DNA of 64,000 nt from Tenrec ecaudatus (GCF_050624435.1 NC_134539.1:42874001-42938000), one strand, 5' to 3'. Positions 9,394 to 22,150 are shown, counted from the first letter of the stretch. Translations and numbers: made by a program. The notes: a model not told the origin generated them from the sequence alone.

Positions 9394-12300
9394 GTAAGAT
9401 CATGTGCTCTTAGATAATGAAATGTGGATCTTTACAAAATAGGGTGGAGTTAGCAGTTTAAAATATAAAACTATTTTCTTCAAGCATTTTACAATTTCTG
9501 GGAGTTAGGAGCATTAAAGACTCCCCCCAACCCCACTGCTCTAGTTATATTACAGAACACAATTAAAAGTAGCTTAAGCAAATAGAATTATTTTCCCTCT
9601 AACAAGAGGTTGAAAGGAGGCTGTTGAAATCAGCTGTATAAACTGGAGGGTACATTGATTGCCCCAGGCTTAAGTCAGTTTAAGGCCTGAAGAGATTGAA
9701 CTTTGGCTTTTTACTGACCATGGTTCCTTCCTGTCTGCAATTCAGGTGATAAGACCACAGCTTCCAACTGGCCTGTTCTGGTTTTATCCCTTGCTGAGAA
9801 TTTGCCTTTTTACCCCCAAATGCACTGATTCCAAAGCTGTATTTTAGCACTACCCCCAGGTAATTCTTAGACATCTCTTATCCATTTGAAGACAATTTTT
9901 AAATTTATGCATAAAAACTAAGAATATCATTTAAAATGTAGGTTCTGAATATTGTATTTGTGGTGGAAATTTAAATTCTCATTAGGGGTTCAAATTGAAA
10001 TGAACCATTTGCAAACTCTAGATAAAATAGATTGTGTGTGTATTGTTTGCTTGATTTTTTTCTTTTCTCAATTTTATATTTCAACTTTTTTGAATCAAAG
10101 AAAAGTTAGAACATGATATTTTAAGTTGATTTCTAATCAAGATAATACAATTTCTCAGTCTAAAAAGTCTGGTATTAATATAAATGAAGCTCAGTGATGA
10201 AAAACAGCAGGGTCCACCCTCCTCACCACACACCTTCCCACACCTTGAGCCAACCGGTTAGTCAGTACTTCCTACCTTGTTGGTCTTTTCATTTATGACA
10301 AAAATATTTATGCTGCTATTTTGGGTGTCTATTTTAATTATTGTATTAAGCTCTTATTTCCACTGCCTCACACAGACACATGTACATTTCTCCCATCATC
10401 ATAAAATTGCTATTTCCTAGCTACATATTAATGTTTATAGTGTTAGGCATATGTAAGCTATCTAGTTTACCCTGGAATTCTTATTGTACAACACGTTTTT
10501 CCATACTAGTTTTCTGTGTGTCAGTAATTCAACAGGAATATAAAACTCAGTAAGAACTAACACAGCTAATTGCACCATTCCATCTTGTTTCCTTGGCAAC
10601 ATCCCTCTCGGCCTTTTAGAAGATTGGTCTTCTGTGCAGATATGATTCTGTAATTCTCCTTCACAATACTTCGTATCTTTCCTATATTAGAAATCCCTAA
10701 TGTTAAAAATCAAACCCTAAAAATTATTAAGAAGAAAAAGAAAAAAAGACCAGACATAATGGGTGGATAGAGACGGGTTGAACCTCTGAGACAGCTTATG
10801 GTCCTAAATCATCTTTTAGGTTGGAAAAGAACTTAACCTCCATGGTTCAATTTTCAATCAGATAATAGGTAATCCTATAAGAAGAGCAATATACTATTGA
10901 TGTGCACACAACTTAGAATAATCCATCATATGACACCAAAAGAGCAGCATTTACCCAAGAACAAAGTTCAGAAAGGTCAGGAGGAATGACACAGGGAAGT
11001 GGCATAAATAATGATTCATTGTACAAGTTGCGGTTAATGATTGTTTCATGTACAAAACTCTGTGTAGGAGGCTGAAACTCTCCATATCTGAATATGTTTC
11101 TGTTTCACATTTACATTTGCTTTTTGGTTTGGTTTGTGTATCAGTTCATGTCTGCTAATAGTAAATTACTCCAAAACTTAGTGACCTTCATTTAGTTGAT
11201 GATTCTGTGAGGTAACAGTTTGGGTAGGATGTACAGGGTTTAGCCGAGTGATTCTTTTGGCCTCAGCCGAGCTCTGTCATGCATCTGTCTGTCATCTAGG
11301 CAGCTCTGCTTCCGGACGTGGAGCAGTGGAAGTGCCTTTCATCACCCAGCCTATTCCAAACATATTCAAAGAGCCTCAAGATAGCAAAACCATGCAAGGT
11401 CTCTTGGGATCTAGTGTTTAAAGTAGCAGAATATTGCTGCTGGTTTTGACCCAAAAAAGTCACAAATGATAAAAATTAGACTATGCCTTTTGGATGAAAA
11501 GAGGTAGAAAGTATAACAGCAGTGGTTCTAGATTAAAGGAGGGAGAGAAATTGGGCCTTTTTTTTTTTTCCCCATCTGCTGGATGTAGAATTCCAGATTC
11601 CATGGCCCTATAAGCTGAAGCCTCTCCTGCACTATCCCGTAGAATCCTTTTCAGTTATTGAGAAATGTTTTATCTGTTTTTGGTGTTTTTATATGTAACC
11701 TATGTCGTCTTTCTGGAAGCTTAGCAATTTTTTCCTTTTTCCCTCATGGTATTTTGAAATTTCATCCTGATGTGTCTGTGTCCAGTGTTTTTTTCATTCA
11801 TTATGCTAGATACTTGATGAGCTCTTTTAATCTGTAAGCACATGGCGTTCATTTCTGCCAGGTTGTCTTTTACCATTTTCTCCTTTCTGTTTTCTCGGTT
11901 CATTCTCAACTTTTCAAAAGTTACAGGAAAGGAGAGGACAATTTATAATATTTTACTATGCTTCTTCATACTCTTTTAAAGAAATACGAGGCACTAAAAC
12001 TGCTACCAGCCTGATGAGTTTGAAATGGCATTGTTAATTTCATTTGTATTTCTTTGATTTCTTGTTAGGTTGATTTCTTTAGACAAGAACCCTAATTTCT
12101 ATGACTCTGTTTCCTTATCCATCCTATCTGTGCTACCTACTCTATAGGGTAGATGTCATAGGCTAATGTAATAAGGTAGGTAGTGGTTCCATGTACATTA
12201 TATGTTCATATTAAAACAGGCATTGTTAATAATTAATGCTGTTTAACCATTTATAATACTGGTTGTTGAGACTGGGACTAAAATGGGTTCTCTGGGCTGA

Positions 12301-12792
12301 TCTTGTTATAGAAGCTTTATACTATAAATGCTGTCTAACAGTGAGTCTCACTGTTTTCTAGTGAATTACAATTTCATAGTTTTATTATAGTAGATTTTTA
12401 TGGTGTTGGGATATGAACTGTCAGGTAAAAGAACTATTTTTTTAAGTAAAGGTTTTAGAAATTATATTGAAAATTACAAATTTAATATCAAGTGTTTGTC
12501 TTATTAGTATTGAAGGTGAGAGAACTCTAAGGTGAACATTCTCATTCTAGGGAAGAAATTTTTATTCATTTACATAAAGGATATCTCTGGACATGTGTTC
12601 CATGCTATGCAGTTTCTGTCCTGCCCTTTTTCTTCCCCTACCACCTTCCCTTCCCATCCCTTTTGTTTAAATCTTCAGGCAAAGAGCAGATTAACACAGA
12701 AATATGATGGCTAAATTCACTGTAAGGATCACTTTAGTTTTGCTACTAGTATTCAGCTTTCAATATTCAAGCTTGATGGTCTTTGATTCTAG
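9394..12792. other. FKTN intron 5, mostly unassigned
   Basis: This 3.4-kb intron is AT-rich. A stretch at about 11140-11300 (TTACTCCAAAACTTAGTGACC) resembles an old mammalian interspersed repeat that I cannot name with confidence. There is a T run at 11560-11569. No coding or RNA gene is seen. Confidence 0.5.
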
Positions 12793-13070
12793 GAAAACTG
12801 GTTTCGGATAGCTGAGAATATGGGGTTCCAGTGCCTCAAGATTCAGAGCAAAGACCCGCGATTAGACGGGATAGACTCCCTTTCTGGGGCCGAAATCCCC
12901 CTACACTATATCTGCAGACTGACTACCCATGCCGTCCACTTGGTGGTCTTTCATGAAAGGAGTGGCAGCTACCTCTGGCATGGCCATCTACGGCTCAAAG
13001 GACACTTTGACAGGAAATTTGTTCCTTTTCGAAAATTACACTTTGGTCGTCATCCCGGAGCTTTTGACAG
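12793..13070 (+). CDS. FKTN: FKTN coding exon 6 (residues 124 to 216)
   Basis: The exon has 278 bases, starts in phase 0 and ends two bases into codon 216 (Arg, AG|G). The translation includes [37 protein letters not shown] and [20 protein letters not shown], and is clearly fukutin luminal domain. The acceptor is GATTCTAG and the donor is GTAAGC. The length matches human exon 6 (c.370-647). Confidence 0.97.
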
Positions 13071-13742
13071 GTAAGCAAGTACAGAATCAAAGGGGAAATA
13101 TGAAACTTCTGTTGTTCGGTCCTGAGTTTATCTTCCTTTTTCATATTTACTAATGAACTCTAAAATGCGTCACAAGAACCAGTTTTAAAATGAAATACTC
13201 AACACAAACTCATAAGCATATGTAATAGGAAGTACACATGCTCAAAGCAACATTGTTTTTAATGCTCAAACTGATGCAAAGCAAATACTCTTCTACAAGT
13301 CAAAAGATACACGTGTGTATCTATTTTTCATACAAAGGAGTAATGTAAGCAGTGAGATGAATAAACTAGAGTTCTTTACCACATATATCAATCCTACAGT
13401 GTAGAGTGGCAGAAGCAAAGTGCAAGAGAATACAGACAATATGATGGCATTCATATGAATTTCAAACACAAGGTGAATTCTGTTTCTGCCAGTAACTGAA
13501 ATGGTGAAAGTATTAAGAAAAGTTGGAAAGTGATGCCAGGAGAGATAGGAACGGTGTCTCAAGAATAAAAACAGTGTGATCCTCTAAGACAGGCAATTTG
13601 AGAGAGGTTGGTAATTTTAGTATCTGGTTGATACATTAATGTTCACTCTATGATTTATTATTCTGTGCCTTTGTTCTTTGCATAAAGGTACAAAGTAATA
13701 CATATTTCTATATATACAAAGTAAGGATTTGCAAACATGTAT
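13071..13742. other. FKTN intron 6, first part
   Basis: AT-rich with no feature recognised. Confidence 0.5.
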
Positions 13743-13827
13743 GAGAGGACTTCATAAAGTTCATGGATAAACAAAACTAAAAGGTAATCAAGTTTTTCCA
13801 TGAACTTGTTGATGCACTCTTGTACAC
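13743..13827. mobile_element. Short mariner-type inverted-repeat element
   Basis: GAGAGGACTTCATAAAGTTC at the left faces CATGAACTTGTTGATGCACTC at the right as imperfect inverted ends. Two similar units lie at 19630-19703 and 59015-59100, and half of one at 32032-32062. Non-autonomous, with no coding capacity. Confidence 0.6.
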
Positions 13828-14316
13828 ATAGCTATCTCTCAATAAAACTACTCAGGAGGAACAGTTATTACCTCATGTAAAATTTGATTAGCTATAGTTT
13901 ATTACATTAACCATTACAGGATGAAGAATAGTTATTTTTAACAATGTTTTCCTGTGTTTTTTGCAGAAAGCTTACACTGCAAAAATTAGGTTCCCATTTG
14001 ATAATTTCTATGCAACGTATTCCCTGGCATTGGGTCTGTGCTTCACAACTTGTCGTCTCGTTTTTTCTCTTCTAGTAGTTCCATTTCCCGTCGTCTAGTT
14101 TCCCTGCTTCCCCCCTCTCCTGTCATTGCTTTAAAGTAGATACTCACTATCTGGTTGCATGTGGATTTTTTTTAAAAGCACAGTTCTAAAGGCCATAGTG
14201 CTGTTATCATTTACCAGAAAGGATAAAGTCATTCGTGAAGTTAGGTACTGTGTATGCTGTTTATAACCTAGCTCTGTACTCCCTGTTTCCTTCTGGAAGT
14301 CATTGATGGTGGTATG
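13828..14316. other. Intron 6, unassigned
   Basis: Nothing recognised apart from a pyrimidine-rich stretch around 14050-14120. Confidence 0.5.
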
Positions 14317-14460
14317 AGGAGCCCAGGTGGCGCTGTTGGGTCAGCATTGGACTGATGATGGCAAGGTCAGTGGTTCAAACCCACCAGCCACTCTGCAGGA
14401 GGAAGATGAGACTACCTGCCCCTCGGAAGCTCTGTAGAATCACTATGAGGTGGAATGAAC
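14317..14460 (+). repeat. AfroSINE-type SINE
   Basis: Head AGGAGCCCAGGTGGCGCTG, then GTTCAAACCCACCAGCCACT and a tail with CACTATGAGG. Confidence 0.8.
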
Positions 14461-14798
14461 TTCATGGAAATGGGAATAGTGCTATAATATTTTTATACCA
14501 GAACTTGATGTGAATGAAGATGGCAGTAACACTTCCCTTTGATGTTAAATGTTACCGTACTTGTAAGAATTTTCATATTGAAGATTTGTGGTAGGCAACT
14601 TCCATGGAGTCATGTAAGACTATTATTTGCATCTTCTCCTTAATTGACAGACATTCAAAAAGATTTTCAAAACAAGGCTTACCTGCATTTTTTTATGAGT
14701 GTCTGATCCAAGCTAGATTTTAGAAATAACATGGCTGAAAAAGGAGAGGAAGTTAAGGAATACCTTATTGTTCATTGTGAGTCTTCACTGATTGTGAG

Positions 14799-14992
14799 GA
14801 GCCTAGTGGCGTAGTGGTTACCAGTTGGTCTGCAATCCGCAGGTCAGCAGTTGAGAACCCCAGCTGCGGAGAGGACGAGGGCAGCTTATGAACTCCATAA
14901 AGCGTCCCCTCTCAGAACCCCACAGGGGCAGCGCCGCCCTGTCCCATAGGCTCTCTCTGAGTCCGCATCGACTCAAAGGCAGGCAGTGTATG
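14799..14992 (+). repeat. AfroSINE-type SINE
   Basis: Head GAGGAGCCTAGTGGCGTAGT, body GGTCAGCAGTTGAGAACCCC, and a tail with GAGTCCGCATCGACTC. Close to full length. Confidence 0.85.
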
Positions 14993-15144
14993 GTTTTTTC
15001 TAATTATTTTAGTCAAAATCATGATAACCACTGTTCTCAGACACTTTATATGTAGACTGTATATACCAATTAAATCTTTAAGAAATTATCTTTAAATTTA
15101 TTTTTAAGTTTTGAACATTTATTTTGAAGTTTAGTTAATGATTC

Positions 15145-15312
15145 AACGGGTGTTAGGTGCCATTGAGTCGTTTCCGGCTCAGCGACCCTGTGCACGACAA
15201 GAAGACTGCATGGCCCACGCCACCCTCACACTTGGCGCATTTGCCCATCGCTGCACCCGCCTCGGCAGTCTTGCTTGGGGAAGGCCTTCCTCTTTTTGCT
15301 GCCCCTCCATTA
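15145..15312 (-). repeat. BovB/RTE LINE 3' end, left part of an interrupted copy
   Basis: The + strand carries GGTGCCATTGAGTCG, TCAGCGACCCTGTGCACGAC and CTTCCTCTTTTTGCTGCCCC, matching the reverse complement of the BovB 3' end. The copy resumes at 16104. Confidence 0.75.
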
Positions 15313-16103
15313 TTTTTGATTATTATTATTTACTTGACTTTTTATTACTTGAGTTATGAAATTCCTTCATCCATTTATTTTTTTTAAAAATTATTTTATT
15401 GGGGGCTCGTACAACTCATCACAATCCATACGTACATCCATTGTGTCAAGCACATTTGTACATTTGTTGCCATCATCATTCTCAAAACATTTGCTTTCTA
15501 CTTGAGCCCTTGGTATCATCTCCTCATTTTTCCCCTCCCTCCCCGCCACCTTCTCCCTCATGAACCCTTGATAATTTATAAATTATTATTATTTTGTCAT
15601 GTCTTACACTGTCCAACGTCTCCCTTCACCTACTTTTCTGTTGTCTGTCCCCCAGGAAGGAGGTTATATGTAGATCCCTGTAATCAGTTCCTCCTTTCCA
15701 CTTCACCCTCTCCCAGCATCGCCACTCTCAGCACTGGTCCTGAAGGGATTATCCGTCCTGGATTCCCTGTGTTTCCAGTTCCTATCTGTACCAGTGTACG
15801 TCCTCTGGTCTAGCCGGATTTATAAGGTAGCATTGGGATCATGATAGTGGTGGGGAGGGGAAGCATTTAAGAACTAGAGAAAAGTTTTATGTTTCATTGT
15901 TGCTACACTGCACCCTGACTGGCTGGTCTCCTCCCAGAGGCCCTTCCATAAGGGGATGTCCAGTTGCCTACAGATGGGCTTTGGGTCCCCAATCTACACT
16001 CCCTTTCATTCACAATGATACGGTTTTTTGTTCTTTGATGCTTGATACCTGATCCCTTCGACACCTCGTGATCACACACGCTGGTGTGCTTCTTCCATGT
16101 GGC
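15313..16103 (-). mobile_element. L1 3' end inserted into the BovB copy
   Basis: The young L1 3' end begins at about 15393 (ATTTTATTGGGGGCTCGTAC) after a T-rich stretch. It is bordered by an imperfect direct repeat of about 15 bases, CTGCCCCTCCATTA near 15300-15313 and CTACCCCTCCGTTT near 16104-16117. Mismatches suggest some age, or slight error in my boundaries. Confidence 0.7.
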
Positions 16104-16611
16104 TACCCCTCCGTTTTATCAAGCAAGATGTCCTTTCTCCAGGGACTGGTCTCTTCTGATACCATGTCCAAAGTACATAAAGTAAAGTGTCTCTAGCCTC
16201 ACTTCTAAGGAGCATTCTTGCTGTGCTTCTCCCAAAACATATTTTACTTCATCTTTTGGAAGTCAATGGTACTCTGAACATTCCTCTCCAGCACCATAAT
16301 TCAGAGGCATTAATTCTTCTACAACCTTCCGCATTCAGTGTCCAAATTTCATATGTTATGAGGCAAATGAAAATACCGTGGCTTGGTTAGGCACACCTTA
16401 GTTCGCAAAGTAGCATTATTTTCAGCACTTTAAAGAGGGCCTGTGCAGCAGATTTTCCCAATGCAATGCTTGGTTTGATCTCTTAACTTCTACTTCTGTG
16501 AACATTGATTATGGAGCCAAGCAAGATGGAATCCTTGAAAATTTTAATCTTTTCTCTGCTTACCATGATGTTACCTATTCTAATTGTGAGGAATTTTGTT
16601 TTCTGTACCTT
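16104..16611 (-). repeat. BovB/RTE LINE, right part of the interrupted copy
   Basis: Continues as CAAGCAAGATGTCCTTTCTC, then ACTTCTAAGGAGCATTCTTG, and so on to TGAGGAATTTTGTTTTCTGT. It parallels the copy at 2.1-3.3 kb. No open frame remains. Confidence 0.75.
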
Positions 16612-17147
16612 GTGAATAATTAAAAAATTATCTGTCAAATATTTAATTAAGCATAAGTTGTGAAATTACCTAGGAAACAGATAATGTCTCTGTACTATCC
16701 AATTTTAAAGAGAGAGGAATGGTAAACTCAATGTATATTTATAGAATATGGAATTAAAAATATGTGACTGATTCTCAGGTTAGCATTTTATCCATTGTAG
16801 AGATTTTCTCAGGTTATTGTAATTTACATGTAACTTAAGTGTTAAGAGCATTTACGTACTTCTTTAAAAGTAAATCAGTAGTATTTAATTATGTCATTTA
16901 GCTTTCCTTTCTGCCAAAAACATCAAGGTTCATATATGTAAGTTTAAAAAGTATTTCAAAATTTGTTAATCAAAATACTTAAAACTCCCTACTGTTGAAG
17001 ATGTAATTACCAAGGTATTATTGACATCTGCAATGATTGAAGAAAATATGCCTGGTGTTCAGCAGTTTTGCCAATGTCCAACCAAAATTGTAAAGAGGCT
17101 GCTAAATATTCTATGCTAAATACTTACAATCTTAACTTTTGTTTCAG
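16612..17147. other. Intron 6, last part
   Basis: AT-rich with no repeat recognised. Ends in TTTTGTTTCAG, the acceptor. Confidence 0.5.
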
Positions 17148-17280
17148 GCCAGTCTTACAGCAAGTTACCATTGATGGACTAGAAGTTCACATTCCAAAAG
17201 ATCCAGTGCATTTTCTAGAAGAAATACCACACTCTAGGTTTATTGAGTGCAGGTATAAAGAGGCTCGGGCATTCTTTCAG
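17148..17280 (+). CDS. FKTN: FKTN coding exon 7 (residues 216 to 260)
   Basis: This exon has 133 bases, starts in the third position of the Arg codon split across intron 6, and ends in phase 0 after Gln. The translation continues [18 protein letters not shown] and [16 protein letters not shown]. The acceptor is TTGTTTCAG and the donor is GTTAGT. The length equals human exon 7 (c.648-780). Confidence 0.97.
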
Positions 17281-17429
17281 GTTAGTGATGACCAGACATT
17301 GAACTGTTTCAATTAAGGAAAGCATGGTGCATATATTTAGGATTTCTGGATGGGAAATGAAAACACTTGTGGAAAATAGAACACATCTTTTTACTTTTCA
17401 TTTTGTGTATAGTTAATTAAAATGTGGGA

Positions 17430-17755
17430 AAGAATAAAATGTGGGTCGGGCCACAAGGTTGGATATACAGCCCCCCTCCCAAAGAGGACAAATAATAGAA
17501 ATGTGGGTGAAGGGAGACTCCAGACAATGTAAGATACAAAATAATAATAACAATAGATAACTGATACAGGATTCATGCGGGTGGGACAGTAGGGGAGAGA
17601 GGGGAAAAAAGAGCTTATACCAAGGGCTCCAGTAGAAAATGTTTTCAAAATGATGATGGCAACATATGTACAAATATGCTCGATACCATTGAGGAATGGA
17701 ATGTTGTAAGAGCCCCCAATAAAATGACTTTTTTTAAAAAAAAGAAAAACTAAAG
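17430..17755 (+). mobile_element. L1 3' end, + orientation
   Basis: Ends GAGCCCCCAATAAAATGA at 17711-17728, followed by an interrupted poly(A). Upstream text (CCAAGGGCTCCAGTAGAAA, ATGATGATGGCAACATATG) matches the reverse complement of the other copies. The 124- and 86-aa frames on the minus strand here are not genes. Confidence 0.8.
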
Positions 17756-17964
17756 TGTGAGCCAAACCTCAACCTATGAAAGTACTTCTTTCCTGACTGA
17801 ATGGTTTGATATTTATGGAGACTAAGTGCTTACATCTATGGAATATTTTGTATGTTTTCCTCTTTGATGGTAAGGTAATTTAGAATCGTAGAAAGAACCA
17901 AGAACCAATAGACATTGATAGTCTAACCTCTATCTTCAGTTTGGTGGGGAGGAGGGGGTTGGGG

Positions 17965-18112
17965 AACAAACCCAAACCTACAGTAATTGAGGCAAGTTCC
18001 ACTCATCACAACCCTTTGTGTGTTTCTGAGACCAGAGTGGCTGGAAGGTTTGAACTCACAAACTTGAAGTGTGGTGCTGAGAGTACCATCAATGGACTAT
18101 AATGCTGCCTGG
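17965..18112 (-). repeat. AfroSINE-type SINE, decayed
   Basis: The + strand reads ACAAACCCAAACCTACAGTA, GTTCCACTCATCACAACCC, then CAGAGTGGCTGGAAGGTTTG: the reverse complement of SINE tail, body and head with gaps. Confidence 0.6.
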
Positions 18113-19629
18113 AGGTTTATATGCATAATATACCATATGGAGCTTTACATTTATTTATCATTATGTTATTGAGTGATCTTATAGCAAGACAGACTTGTGA
18201 TCCTGTTTTTTACTCCCCTGTGAATGTTTTGGAATTTCTGGTATAGAATGCCTTGGAGGACTGATAATATGTTTTTTACCTTTATATACAAATATTTTAC
18301 TCTTTATCATTTTGTATGTGAAAAACCATGTTTGAAAATACTAGTCAATTTTCAAATTAAAGTAGACATACATAACTTTGAACACTTGGTGGCGCCAAGC
18401 AGTCTTAAATGCAGTGTCTGATGTGAAACACAAGTTGTAAACTATTCTTATAGATCTCGTATAGTTACTTTCTAACTTCTCTTTCAAATAATATTTTTAA
18501 CGATATTAATGAATTGCAAATAATTTCCCCCAAACTACTTTTTTCCACTACCCATTCCATTCTAAAAGTCCTACAGACTTTTGTTGAAGATCATTCTAGG
18601 GACAAAATTCCTATCTACTGCATCCTAAAGAATGACAGGATACTTTAGGTTACTGTAGGCATATGAGAGGGATGTTGTCTATCATTTATTCATTTACCCA
18701 TACATCAATATATGTTGTTTGTATATTATGTGCTAGGCACCATTCCTACCTAGTCTGTTAATAGTCAGATTTATCATCTATCCCAAGTAGCCATCTTGGT
18801 AGTGTAGTGGGGGAAATAAAAATAAGTAATTATAATTCAATATAAGAATTATATTAAAATGTATATATAGGGACAATCTTATTTTTGCATATTTAGCACC
18901 AAACATAACCCTTTCCCCCAAATATGAAACTGGGTAGCGGCACAAGGAGGAGAAATGCATGTCTTCCAGAGAAGGCTAGAACATTTTCCTAGAGGCCACC
19001 CTGAGCTGAGAACCAGATAGATATTGCTAGTCAAGAGTATCCAGGACAAGGAAACATGCATGAAGCCACAGAGACTTGAAAGTTTTGCTTGGCTTGGAGC
19101 ATTATAAGTTATCTCTGGACTATGAAGTGTGAGCAGGAAAGAGAGGAAGCTGGACCTAAAGTAGAGAGTGGAGCATACAAGCCTAGTCTGTAATGCCAGA
19201 GGTGCAGACTCAGTAGTGAGATGTCCCTGGAGAACTTATGCTACTCTCCTTTGTCCCAGAACATGAAGAAACACCCAACAGCAAGAAGTCGTAGTAAATG
19301 GTTAACTATAATACTTGTTTCGAACTTCAGAATTTGCAAAGGATTTTTCTTTCGTCCATGAGCTCATCAAATCTTTACAACAGTCCTTCATAGTATGATG
19401 ATTATCCTTAGATTACAGATTAGAAACTTAAGCTTCAGAAAAGTTTTATTTCACCTTTTCTTCTGTTCAGCAGATAGATACATAGAGGCTTTATATCCAG
19501 GAGTTAAGTGTTCCTGGTCACATAGCTAAAAAATTGTGCTATGATTAGACACAGATTCTCTAATTTATTTATTTATTTAACCTTTTTTATACTATAATTT
19601 AAAATTCCATGGGGTTTTTTCCTACTATT
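18113..19629. other. FKTN intron 7, mostly unassigned
   Basis: Old MIR/L2-like traces appear at about 18680-18745 (TTATGTGCTAGGCACCATTCC) and 19380-19520 (TTACAGATTAGAAACTTAAGC). The rest shows nothing recognisable; short open frames on the minus strand have no family resemblance. Confidence 0.5.
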
Positions 19630-19703
19630 CAAAGGGCCTTAAAAAACTTCATGCAAATGGTAATTAAACAATTTTACATGAACTTTTGAAGTCTCCTTGT
19701 ACT
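19630..19703. mobile_element. Short mariner-type inverted-repeat element
   Basis: The right end ACATGAACTTTTGAAGTCTC is a good match to the family seen at 13.7 and 59.0 kb. The left end is weaker. Confidence 0.5.
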
Positions 19704-19822
19704 TCAAAACAGTCTTTTGAAATCTCCATAATATAGCACCAGTAAATGATGAAAATGTCATTGAGTGCATTTTGCTGCAGCTATACTTGTAGCTTTAATA
19801 CTTGCCTTCTCGCCCCCTAACC

Positions 19823-19975
19823 AAGGATCCCTGGTGGTGTTGTGGTTATGAGTTGGGCTGCAATCCACATGGTCAGCAGTTTGAAACCACCAGCAGTTCC
19901 GCAGGAGAAAGACTGGGCTTTCTAATTGGGAAAACAATTAGTCTTGGAAACCCAAGTGGGTCTTGATATATATAA
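19823..19975 (+). repeat. AfroSINE-type SINE
   Basis: Head AGGATCCCTGGTGGTGTTGT, body GGTCAGCAGTTTGAAACCAC and GTCTTGGAAACCC. The tail is lost, replaced by a (GAT)n-like stretch near 19980-19995. Confidence 0.75.
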
Positions 19976-20004
19976 TGACAATGATGATGATGACAAGGAG
20001 TCAT

Positions 20005-20105
20005 CATCAGGCTGTGACCTGATTGACAGGCTAGACTCCACCCTTACACTTTTGTATCTCTTCACGTTGACATGAAATTATGTAAGTATCACACAGCCAG
20101 TCGTC
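20005..20105. repeat. Fragment of the LTR-like repeat of 57.8 kb
   Basis: CTGTGACCTGATTGACAGGC, then CTAGACTCCACCCTTACACT and AAATTATGTAAGTATCAC resemble the right end of the segment at 57757-58255 (GCAGCCTGATAGGCTAAACT, CATTATGTAACTACCAAGG). Confidence 0.5.
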
Positions 20106-20414
20106 TAGATTGTGACATAAGGGGGCTCGGGAGGTATAAATCTTGTTCTTTAGGAATTCTGATTATATTCTTTTCCTTTTAATTTGTCTCTCCTAAAGTC
20201 TGTTCATAGATACATAATTTTAATGTGCAACTAACAAGGAACTGTGTAACTTGATATTTCTTTTTAATTTTACTTGTGCTGTTTATTTTACAAATCTTGG
20301 TTTTAGTAATAGAACTAATGCTGGCAAAAATGTGAATTTTCACATTTTAGATGTTACAGAAATGCTTCTAGCATTTTAAGTATTACTATAACAGCTGACT
20401 TATTATTTTTGTAG

Positions 20415-20576
<162 letters not shown>

Positions 20577-20774
20577 TGACCTTCAGAATCACTGCTTGAA
20601 ATGAGGAAATACACTGAAATTTGAAGTATAATAATTATTAGTGCATGGAAAAAGGACTTAGGAATTTTTAATGGAATTTACTTTGGAAATCTAAAACTAA
20701 GGAAGGTCATGTTTGTATTTCTAAAACTATAAGTAATACATATATGTAATTTATATCAGATATGAGATCATGTT

Positions 20775-21690
20775 GACTATGAGAGGATATCCCAAAGAAC
20801 CAGAAATTCTTTTTTCAAAGCTATGTATCTAAATGTTTTTACAAAACTACCTGATCATCTTCAAAGTATCCTCCATTACATTTATTTGTCAAATCTGTGA
20901 TTACATTCTTGGAAACATTTTTCAAACTCATGTGTTTGAATGGCTGACAGCACCTCCCTCATTTTTTGGTCACCTCTTCTACATTGTCAAATCACTATCC
21001 TTTCATGTCCCTTCTGCATTCACGGAAACAAAAAGAAGTCGCACGGAGCAAGATCAGGTGAGTATGGTGCTCTGGGCAAGAGAAGTATGCTGTTTTTTGC
21101 CACAAAAAAAAAACGGTGCACTGAGAATGGCTGTGTGAGCAGGTGCGTTGTCCTGGTGGCAAGCCCAGTCCCCCGTCGGCCACCAATCAGACGCTTTTTG
21201 GTTGCACAGTTACATAATCTTTTCAGAACCTCTAAATAGAAAGCTTGATTGACAGTCTTAGCTGCTGGAACAAACTCCAAATACACTGTGAGTCTACGTT
21301 TTCCTCCGTTTGGGAAGTTAATGGACATCAAGATTGAGGTTTGTCATCAGTCAACATTTCACCTTTTTGAAATGAGAAACCATTTGTACACTTGAATTTT
21401 TCCCATAGCACTGTCTTGTAAGCTATGTTCAATATCACAACAGTTTCTGTGGCATTTTTCCCAAGCAGGAAACAAAATTTCACGGCCACACGTGTTCTCT
21501 TAAATCAGTCCTCACAAAAAAGGAGGTTCAAGCAAAACTGCTTTTACAAAAAAATTCACCGTGGCCTGAGGGAACCTTCCCAGGCAACACTACTGAGTGC
21601 ACTCGCTCAGAGCCAGTTGCTTGATGCTCTGCCCAGCAAAATTCTGGGTGGTGGTGGTTGTTGCTTTTTGAGTACCCCTTAGACATACAT
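20775..21690 (-). pseudogene. Mariner transposase remnant
   Basis: The minus-strand frame at 21020-21331 reads FPNGGKRRLTVYLEF, TVNQAFYLEVLKRLC and ends PYSPDLAPCDFFLFP. The last is the mariner C-terminal catalytic motif with the third acidic residue. The middle of the frame has slipped out of register around the expected second Asp, so the catalytic triad is not intact. Weak inverted ends may be the TTCTTTTTTC region near 20810 and CTTTTTGAGTACCCCTTA near 21665. Not domesticated, by its broken frames. Confidence 0.8.
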
Positions 21691-21977
21691 TTTATTCTAT
21701 CCCAAAGATTTTGGCCTTTGATAACAGCAACTCTATTCTGTGTCTTTACTTACATTCCATTCAAATTCCTTGCTCTGCACTAAGCATTTCTAAATAGAGG
21801 AAGATAAGAAGGAGCGTTGTGATTTCTTGTACAAACCTGGTAGCAGTGCTGATTGGCCGCCACGGCCTTACCAGTCTGTACATTCTGAGATGGGGAAATA
21901 GACTCGCTTCTGTCGTTCTTGTATAAGTTGCTATTAAAAGGAAACCGGAGGTTTCATGACCCCCATTGAGTGCACTG

Positions 21978-22150
21978 AAGGAGCCCTGGTGGTACAGTGC
22001 GTTACTCATTGGACTGCCAACCACAAGGCCAGCAGTGTAACCCCACCAGCTACTCTCAAGGACAAAGATGAAACTTTGTGCTCCTGTATACCTTGGCAAC
22101 CCAGAGAGGCAGCGCTCCCGTGCTCTGTCGTGTTGCTATCAGACCACTGT
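21978..22150 (+). repeat. AfroSINE-type SINE
   Basis: Head AAGGAGCCCTGGTGGTACAG, body ACCACAAGGCCAGCAGTG and AGAGGCAGCGCTC. The tail is decayed. Confidence 0.8.

Noticed and set aside
14317..14390. tRNA gene-like sequence
   Set aside because: The tRNA likeness is the head of a SINE. The same head recurs more than ten times in the window with full SINE bodies.
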